DNA of 64,000 nt from positions 433,501-497,500 of the forward strand of contig NZ_FXAK01000008.1 in the NCBI RefSeq assembly GCF_900177515.1, given 5' to 3'. The DNA comes from Azospirillum oryzae (GTDB lineage: Bacteria > Pseudomonadota > Alphaproteobacteria > Azospirillales > Azospirillaceae). The notes below the pieces were generated by a model that had not been told where the DNA came from, did not search any database, and saw only the letters and a program-made list of their open reading frames with translations. Shown piece after piece: positions 58,520 to 64,000 of the stretch; position 1 is the first letter of the stretch, and each line of letters starts with the position of its first letter. A program made the translations under genes and the position numbers.

Positions 58520-59686
58520 ATGCCCGTCCGTCTTTCTCCCCTGTCCCGCGGCGCGCTTGCGCTGGCCTTCCTGTCGGCCGGGCTGGCCGGGGGTGGGTCC
58601 GTTCTTGCTGCGGATCTGTCGAGCAAGGAGAAGCTGGGGGAGGCGCTGTTTTCCGACACCGCGCTGTCGGCCAACCGCACGCAATCCTGCGCCGACTGCC
58701 ACAATCCGGATTTCGGTTTCGCCGATCCGCGCACCGGCGGGGCTGGCGGGGCGGCGTCGGTCGGCGACAACGGCAAGTCGGTGGGCGACCGCAATGCGCC
58801 GACGGCGGCTTACGCGGCCTTCACCCCCGCCTTCCACATCAAGGCGGATGGCAAGGCGGTCGGCGGCCAGTTCTGGGACGGCCGCGCCGCGACGCTGAAG
58901 GATCAGGCCGGCGGCCCGCCGCTGAACCCGGCGGAGATGGGGCTGACCTCCAAGGAGCAGGCGCGGGAAAGGCTGGCGGAGAATCCCGACTACGCCCGCG
59001 CCTTTGTGGCGCTCTATGGCGCCGGGGTGCTGGACGATGCCGGGCGCGCCTATGACGCGATGACCGACAGCATCGCCGCCTTCGAGAAGACCGACCGCTT
59101 CGCGCCCTTCGATTCGAAATACGACCGCTATCTGCGCGGCCAGTACAAGATGACGCCGGAGGAGGATCTGGGCATGACCCTGTTCTTCTCCACCCAGTTC
59201 ACCAACTGCAACCAGTGCCACAAGCTGAAGGCGATGCCGGCTGCGGAGGGGGAGATGTTCACCAATTATGAACATCACAACATCGGCGTTCCGGCCAATC
59301 CGGCCCTGCGCGACGCCTCCGGCAAGCCGGGCTTCGCCGACCGCGGGCTGCACGACAATCCGGCGGCGGCCAAGCCCGCCTATGAAGGGAAGTTCAAGAC
59401 GCCGACCCTGCGCAACGTCGCGGTGACCGGCCCCTACATGCACAATGGCGTCTTCAAGGATCTGGAGACGGTCGTCCGCTTCTACGACCACTACAACAAC
59501 CGGACGGAAAAGGCCGCGATCAATCCGGAGACCGGCAAGCCCTGGGGAGCGCCGGAGGTGGCGGCGAACCTTTCGACCAAGGAACTGGAATCGGCCCCGG
59601 CGCTGGACACCCGCCGCGTCAAGGCGCTGGTTGCCTTCATGAAGACGCTGACCGACTCGCGGTACGAACACCTGCTGGCGAAATAG
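58520..59686 (+). CDS. Di-heme cytochrome c peroxidase / MauG family protein
   Basis: A protein of 388 residues with a signal peptide (MPVRLSPLSRGALALAFLSAGLAGGGSVLA). Two heme c-binding motifs are present: CADCH (57-61) and CNQCH (230-234). Between them lie GDRNAPTAAYAAFTPAFH and FWDGRAATLKDQ, usual in the cytochrome c peroxidase family. Near the C-terminus KTPTLRNVAVTGPYMHNGVF is also typical. It is probably periplasmic and reduces hydrogen peroxide or acts on a protein or small molecule like MauG. AGGAG precedes ATG 58520; the frame is open 31 codons further upstream. Confidence 0.92.
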   Translation: MPVRLSPLSRGALALAFLSAGLAGGGSVLAADLSSKEKLGEALFSDTALSANRTQSCADCHNPDFGFADPRTGGAGGAASVGDNGKSVGDRNAPTAAYAAFTPAFHIKADGKAVGGQFWDGRAATLKDQAGGPPLNPAEMGLTSKEQARERLAENPDYARAFVALYGAGVLDDAGRAYDAMTDSIAAFEKTDRFAPFDSKYDRYLRGQYKMTPEEDLGMTLFFSTQFTNCNQCHKLKAMPAAEGEMFTNYEHHNIGVPANPALRDASGKPGFADRGLHDNPAAAKPAYEGKFKTPTLRNVAVTGPYMHNGVFKDLETVVRFYDHYNNRTEKAAINPETGKPWGAPEVAANLSTKELESAPALDTRRVKALVAFMKTLTDSRYEHLLAK

Positions 59687-59696
59687 GGCAGAACTC

Positions 59697-59882
59697 TCAG
59701 CCGCCGATATCGATGCGGAAGAGTTCCATATCCAGCAGTTCCATCGACATCCGGCGACGACCCATTGAACTGTGTCGGGCGGCATTGCGGGACGCCAGCT
59801 TGCGGGCCAGCGGCTGGCTCAGCCAAGCGGCGCGGGCGCGGTCGATCAGGGCGGTGCAGCGATGGGACAGATTGGCGTTCAT
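59697..59882 (-). CDS. Small basic hypothetical protein
   Basis: The protein is 61 residues (MNANLSHRCTALIDRARAAWL...), Arg-rich, ending MELLDMELFRIDIGG. It has a weak ribosome site. The layout, short and basic with an RxxW-like helix, recalls small DUF1127-type regulators, but the match is weak. It is convergent with the MauG-like gene, 10 bases apart. It could be a chance frame. Confidence 0.4.
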   Translation of the reverse strand: MNANLSHRCTALIDRARAAWLSQPLARKLASRNAARHSSMGRRRMSMELLDMELFRIDIGG

Positions 59883-60059
59883 GGCTGTCGGGCTCTTTCG
59901 GAAGGGGTCGAGGTCGGCGGCAGCATGGCTCCTGTGAGCAGTTGCAATAAGAATGTCCCGGCAACATGACAGTTTCTATCGCCCGAAGGTCTAGTCCCTA
60001 CGCCATAGGGGTGGGATTCGGCCGATTCCGGATCGGTCTTCGACCAAAGAAGGAGGGCG

Positions 60060-60617
60060 TCACATCACCAGCCCGACCTGCCGGCGCAGCGCGTCACGGG
60101 CCTCGCCGTCCAGAACCGGCAAGCCATTGCGGGCCTCCAGCATGTAGGCGCCTGGATCGGCCAGGGTGCGCATGGCGAATCCGGCGACCACCGGCGGCTC
60201 GCTGCTGAGCGGCGGCTGGTCGTAGACGGGGGTGAAGCTGCAGCCGCTGAGCAGGGCGCGGATCATCAGCGCCTCGTCCGAACTGGCGCCGGCCGCCGGC
60301 GTGTTGATGCCGAACAGCAGCCGCTCCGCCTCCGAGTCGGTCACCAGCCCGCGTTCCAGCAGGATGTCGACCATGCCGGAACTGGTCATCACCGGCGCCG
60401 CCCGGCCTTTCCAGCAGAAGCGGCCGTCGTCCCAGCCGACATCCAGGCTGCGGAAGATCATGTGCGGTTCGCCGCCGCCGGGTGCGCCGGCGACGATGTA
60501 GTTGACCCGCAGAAGCCCGTTCCACGCCCCGGCCGGAGCGACGATGCAGGACAGCCCGCTGCGTGTCAGGCGCAGATAGGTGTCGTTGATGCCCGATGGC
60601 TCGAAGTCGAAAAGCAT
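60060..60617 (-). CDS. Hypothetical protein
   Basis: A protein of 185 residues with GAGGTGAG ahead of ATG 60617. It is soluble, without signal or membrane helix, and has mixed alpha/beta character (MLFDFEPSGINDTYLRLTRSG; WDDGRFCWKGRAAPVMTSSG; LLFGINTPAAGASSDEALM). I recognise no domain. The complete frame and ribosome site support a gene. It stands between the MauG-like gene and ccoG on the same strand as ccoG, 195 bases beyond the ccoG stop. Confidence 0.65.
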   Translation of the reverse strand: MLFDFEPSGINDTYLRLTRSGLSCIVAPAGAWNGLLRVNYIVAGAPGGGEPHMIFRSLDVGWDDGRFCWKGRAAPVMTSSGMVDILLERGLVTDSEAERLLFGINTPAAGASSDEALMIRALLSGCSFTPVYDQPPLSSEPPVVAGFAMRTLADPGAYMLEARNGLPVLDGEARDALRRQVGLVM

Positions 60618-60746
60618 GGGTGTCTCACCTCGCTGCAGGCGGATCCGGCGTCGCCGCGGTCCAGCCTTCGTTCGCTTGAGTCAGGTGAGTTGCATGCCGG
60701 CCCGCGCAAACTGCCCATGCGGGGCCCCTCCCTTTGCGCAGAAACA

Positions 60747-60785
60747 CGAAAGGCGGTAGGCCGATCCGCCGGCCCCCGCCTTTCG
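60747..60785 (-). terminator. Hairpin after ccoG
   Basis: CGAAAGGCGG (60747-60756) pairs perfectly with CCGCCTTTCG (60776-60785), and the loop can pair further through GGCC/GGCC. It lies 27 bases after the ccoG stop. Only a weak T-run (TGTTTC) follows on the minus strand. Confidence 0.65.
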
Positions 60786-60811
60786 CGCTCGTGCCAAGGA
60801 GGGTTCGGAGG

Positions 60812-62287
60812 CTAGTTCGCCGGCCCCATGAAGACGCTGTCGTGGCTGTTCTTCTCGTTCGTTCCGGTGTCGGATAGCTGGAAGGTCAGCGGCAGCGAGG
60901 TGGAGGTGACCGCCGTGCGCGGGGCCGTCACATAGACGCGGTAGGTGGCGACGCTGTCCGGCTCGGCGGAGATGGTGGCAGTGTGGGCGGCGGCTTCGTC
61001 CTCCGCTTCGCCGATCACCTTGATCTCGGCATTGGGCAGGCCGGCGACGCTGAGGGTGTAGGAGCGGTCCTGCCGGGTCTTGTTGGCGACCTTGAAGGTG
61101 TAGGCGTTGCGGATCGAGCCGTCGGACAGCGTCACGAACAGCGGCGCGCGATCGCGCAGCACGGTGATGTTCAGGCTGGGGCGCAGCGCGAAGCTCCAGG
61201 CCATCGCACCGCCGATGACCAGCATCAGCAGGGCATAGACGATGACGCGCGGACGGAACAGACGCCATTGATAGCTCTTGCCGGACGCCCGCGTGTCCTG
61301 GGCGGCCAAGCTGTCGAAGGCGATCAGGCGGGTGGGAAGCCCCTGCTGGATCATGATGCTGTCGCAGGCGTCGACGCACAGGCCGCAGTTGATGCAGTCC
61401 GACTGCTCGCCGGTGCGCACGTCGATGCCCATCGGGCAGACCTGGACGCACTGGCCGCAGTCGATGCAGTCGCCGAAGCCCTGGGCGCGCCGCTCGTCCC
61501 AGCTCTGCGACTTGCGCTTGGGGCCGCGGTTGTCGCCGCGGTCGGCCTGATAGGTGACGACCAGCGAATGCTCGTCCAGCATCGCACTCTGGATGCGCGG
61601 CCACGGGCACATGTACATGCACATCTGCTCGCGCGTCCAGCCGGCCATCACATAGGTCATGCCGACGAAGATGGCGAAGAAGGATGTCGCCTCGTAGCTG
61701 GCCTGGAAGGTGGCGAAGTCGTGCAGCAGGGCCGGGGCGTCGGTGAAATAGGCGAGGAAACCGAAGCCGGTGACGAAGCTGAGCGCCAGCCAGCCCGCAT
61801 GCTTGCCGGCCTTGCGCAGCACCTTGCGGGCCGTCCAGGGCTGCTTTTCCATGCGGATGCGCTCCGCCCGGTCGCCTTCGAAGATGCGCTCGATCCAGAC
61901 GAACAGGTCGGTCCACACCGTGTGCGGACAGGCGAAACCGCACCAGACGCGGCCGGCCAGCGCCGTCGCCAGGAAAAGCCCAAGCGCCGCGACGATCAGG
62001 ATCCCGGTGAGATAATAGATTTCCTGCGGCCAGATCTCGATCCAGAACAGGAAGAACCGGGGCGTGGTCAGGTCGAACAGCACCGCCTGGGCGGGCGCGT
62101 CGGGACCGCGTTCCCACCGGATCCAGGGAGCGATGAAGAACAGGGCCAGAAGAACGGAGAAGGTGACCGTCTTCAGGCGGCGATAGAGGCCCTTGACCGC
62201 CTTCGGATGGATCGTTTTATGGCTTTCGTACAGCGGGACCTTGGCGGGTTGGGCTGCGCCCTGCTGAACGATGCTTCCGTCTGGCAT
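60812..62287 (-). CDS. ccoG: Cytochrome c oxidase accessory protein CcoG
   Basis: A protein of about 491 residues, also called FixG or RdxA, needed for copper handling in cbb3 oxidase assembly. Two ferredoxin motifs are CIDCGQCVQVCPMGID and CINCGLCVDACDSIM; membrane helices carry CGFACPHTVWTDLFVW and CMYMCPWPRIQSAM. A C-terminal Ig-like periplasmic domain ends it. The start at 62287 is preferred because an FNR-type site at 62352-62367 would place transcription near 62318 in class II geometry; ATG 62329 is the alternative. ccoNOPQ and ccoHIS are not in the window. Confidence 0.92.
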   Translation of the reverse strand: MPDGSIVQQGAAQPAKVPLYESHKTIHPKAVKGLYRRLKTVTFSVLLALFFIAPWIRWERGPDAPAQAVLFDLTTPRFFLFWIEIWPQEIYYLTGILIVAALGLFLATALAGRVWCGFACPHTVWTDLFVWIERIFEGDRAERIRMEKQPWTARKVLRKAGKHAGWLALSFVTGFGFLAYFTDAPALLHDFATFQASYEATSFFAIFVGMTYVMAGWTREQMCMYMCPWPRIQSAMLDEHSLVVTYQADRGDNRGPKRKSQSWDERRAQGFGDCIDCGQCVQVCPMGIDVRTGEQSDCINCGLCVDACDSIMIQQGLPTRLIAFDSLAAQDTRASGKSYQWRLFRPRVIVYALLMLVIGGAMAWSFALRPSLNITVLRDRAPLFVTLSDGSIRNAYTFKVANKTRQDRSYTLSVAGLPNAEIKVIGEAEDEAAAHTATISAEPDSVATYRVYVTAPRTAVTSTSLPLTFQLSDTGTNEKNSHDSVFMGPAN

Positions 62288-62351
62288 GTCGATGCGCCTG
62301 ATTTCCGGTTCCACGTTGGCGCGGAGCATATTCGACCACCAGTGCGGCGTG

Positions 62352-62367
62352 TTTGACCTCTGTCAAA
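62352..62367 (-). promoter_or_regulatory. FNR/FixK-type box upstream of ccoG
   Basis: TTTGACCTCTGTCAAA has perfect 6-base arms around four bases and matches the FNR/FixK consensus TTGAC/T-N4-G/ATCAA. It is centred about 72 bases before the ccoG start at 62287, which is suitable for low-oxygen activation of ccoG. The site is strong by sequence, but binding is untested. Confidence 0.72.
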
Positions 62368-62961
62368 CAACGTCGTTATTCTGAAAAGCCATTCCCAATC
62401 CGAGGCTTTTCACCGGTTCGAGGGATCCGCGGTCCGGGGTCGGTTAATACTGTGGCAGGCGGCCGATCCACAAGCTGAATATTGTTCAAATATCGCGGCA
62501 TTACGCACAATACTGATACTATACTGCAAACCAACACAACAATCAGTGCAGCGTACCATCAAGGCTTGCCTGCCGTCGCCATGGCTGCCCTAGTCATGCA
62601 GTTCGGTCGGTTCAAGCTCGGACGGGGCGGGAAAAATCGTCGCGGAGGCCGGAACCGCCGGAAACCGGCTGCCGCGGACCGCCGCATTCGCCGTCGCGCA
62701 AATCCTTATCTCCAACAACGGCTTGGCCGCCGGGGACCCTGGACAGGCGCAGGATTAGGCTTCACTGTCTCGTAAGAACAACCGGTCTCCCAGCCGGCTC
62801 CAGCGCCGGCAGGTGCGGAATGACGCTTGCCCGTCAACCGTCAAGAGACAAGAATGAGACCGCGGGTCGCGCCGCGTGTCCTGCCGCCGGGTTTATCCCG
62901 TCGGTCTGGGCGCCGGCTGTGAATTCAACCGGCCGGTTCAGCGGAGGGAGTAGGCACGGGC
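62368..62961. other. Intergenic region before the PAS sensor gene, no convincing gene
   Basis: About 590 bases without a supported gene. The segment 62470-62550 is AT-rich (GTTCAAATATCGC..., ACAATACTGATACTATACTGC) and may hold a promoter for the sensor. A 97-codon frame at 62482-62775 has Arg/Gly-rich composition and no ribosome site and was not accepted. GGAGGGAG just before ATG 62962 is the ribosome site of the next gene. Confidence 0.5.
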
Positions 62962-64000
62962 ATGGGGGACACCGGGTTCGCCCGCTTTGACGCCGACGAA
63001 CGCCTGGTATGGGCCAATGCCGCCTTCGCGGCCCGGTTCGCCGTGCCGGCCGATGCGACGTTGGTCGGGCTGTTCGGCGGCCTGCTGGGGTGTGCCGCCA
63101 TCGCCGACCTGCGCCGCGGCTGTCCGTTGACGCGCGGGCTCCCCGACGGAAGCGCCGTGACCCTGGCGCTGGGGGCCGGCGGGCCGGGCGAGCGGTTGCT
63201 GACGGCAATCGATTCGGTGTCGGTTCCGGCCGAACAGGAGCCCTGGGCGAAGACCAGTTCGGTGCTGGACTGCCTCAGCCAGGGGGTGATGGCCTTCGAC
63301 CATGACCTGCGGCTGGTTGCCTGGAACCGGCGCGTGCTGGAACTGCTCTACATCGATCCCGGATTCCCGCGCTATGCCCAGCCCTATGAGGCGGTGGTCC
63401 GCCACATCGCGGAGCAGGGCGGCTATGGCCGCGGCGACGTCGACGATCTGGTGGCGCAGCGGCTGGACTATATCCGCAAGGCCTCCTGGCCCTTTTACAA
63501 CGAGCGCGTGCGGCCCGACGGCGTCGTCATCGAAACGGTGACCCTGCCGCTGCCCGACGGCGGATTCGTCACCACCTACACCGACATCACCCAGCGCAAG
63601 CAGGCGGAGCGGGAGGTCGCCTCCAGCCGGGAATTGCTGGAACTGGCGATCCAGGCGGCGCGCGAGGGCATCTCGAAATGGGATCTCCGCACCGGCGATG
63701 TCTGGTTCTCCCCGCAATGGTGGGGCCTGTTGGGCTATTCCGAGGCGGAGATGGACAACAGCCGCCGCCGCTGGGAAGAACTGATCCACGTCGACGATCT
63801 CGGTGCCGCACTGGAGTTGGAGCGGGATCTGGCGGCCGGCCGGCGGTCGGAAGGCCGGCTGCTGCAGCGTTTCCATCACCGCTCGGGCGCCACGGTCTTC
63901 CTGGAGACGCGCACGCTCGCCGTTGCGGGCAACGACGGCAAGCCGTTCCGCATCGTCGGCTCCCACACCGACGTCACCGAAAGCGTGCGCGCGGCCGAAG
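62962..64000 (+). CDS. PAS-domain sensor protein, 3' end cut by window edge
   Basis: The frame opens at ATG 62962 behind GGAGGGAG and runs to the last base without a stop, giving at least 346 residues. Residues about 1-90 form a degenerate PAS-like unit (FARFDADERLVWANAAFAARF). A second PAS-7-type unit covers about 95-215 (CLSQGVMAFDHDLRLVAWNRR; FVTTYTDITQRKQAE), and a third PAS/PAC about 222-345 (KWDLRTGDVWFSPQWWGLLGY; FRIVGSHTDVTESV). No membrane helix is seen. The unseen end is probably a histidine kinase or GGDEF domain. Linked to ccoG only by position. Confidence 0.82.
   Translation, partial: MGDTGFARFDADERLVWANAAFAARFAVPADATLVGLFGGLLGCAAIADLRRGCPLTRGLPDGSAVTLALGAGGPGERLLTAIDSVSVPAEQEPWAKTSSVLDCLSQGVMAFDHDLRLVAWNRRVLELLYIDPGFPRYAQPYEAVVRHIAEQGGYGRGDVDDLVAQRLDYIRKASWPFYNERVRPDGVVIETVTLPLPDGGFVTTYTDITQRKQAEREVASSRELLELAIQAAREGISKWDLRTGDVWFSPQWWGLLGYSEAEMDNSRRRWEELIHVDDLGAALELERDLAAGRRSEGRLLQRFHHRSGATVFLETRTLAVAGNDGKPFRIVGSHTDVTESVRAAE

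Noticed and set aside
62482..62775. 97-codon frame between ccoG and the PAS sensor
   Set aside because: Its Arg/Gly-rich C-terminal half, weak N-terminus and lack of a ribosome site suggest chance.

Overview
The window is GC-rich alphaproteobacterial chromosome or chromid DNA, most like Azospirillum or a close relative in the Rhodospirillales. This rests on gene content: a glpR/glpD-glpSTPQUV-glpK glycerol cluster of the rhizobial ABC type, a TIGR02302/DUF4175 envelope protein, a FlaF-like protein, a PmtA-like methyltransferase, DctB/DctD and CcoG. Both strands are densely coding. No rRNA, tRNA, CRISPR array, transposase or prophage was seen. Both window ends cut genes: a CgeB-like glycosyltransferase on the left and a PAS-domain sensor on the right.

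Layout. 1-3.2 kb: glycosyltransferase end, a GSU2403-type nucleotidyltransferase with a phased array of short repeats upstream, and 3-hydroxybutyryl-CoA dehydrogenase. 3.3-6.4 kb: a sulfonate/nitrate-type ABC transporter behind a well-matching sigma-54 promoter and two upstream palindromes, closed by strong hairpins. 6.4-10.7 kb: a LysR regulator and a two-gene split version of VioB/RebD (iminophenyl-pyruvate dimer synthase). 10.8-16.6 kb: IorA/IorB-type molybdenum hydroxylase, a small membrane protein, Mug DNA glycosylase and a GMC oxidoreductase. 16.9-26.7 kb: DUF4142/PRC-barrel protein and a small hydrophilic protein, TrkH/TrkA, TIGR02302, a DMT exporter, a FlaF-DUF2934 fusion and an outer-membrane barrel protein. 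26.8-34.8 kb: APH/AAA kinase, a universal-stress/small Cys-His/hemerythrin group, a secreted helical-barrel protein, UvrC and GMP reductase.

35.0-47.9 kb is the functional centre: GlpR, a chemoreceptor, then glpD, the GlpSTPQUV transporter and glpK in one run, ending in a strong terminator. Together they import glycerol, phosphorylate it (GlpK) and oxidise glycerol-3-phosphate (GlpD). The two ATPases carry complementary losses of catalytic motifs, which predicts one working and one degenerate ATP site. The chemoreceptor between glpR and glpD hints at taxis towards the same substrate.

48-64 kb: a DmdB-like acyl-CoA ligase with its MerR regulator, an AT-richer island with a NERD-domain protein and an unknown small protein, a GT39-type membrane glycosyltransferase, DctD/DctB, a PmtA-like methyltransferase, HemD, a di-heme peroxidase, two unknown proteins, and CcoG behind an FNR/FixK-type box. 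All calls come from reading the sequence; none was checked by a database search.
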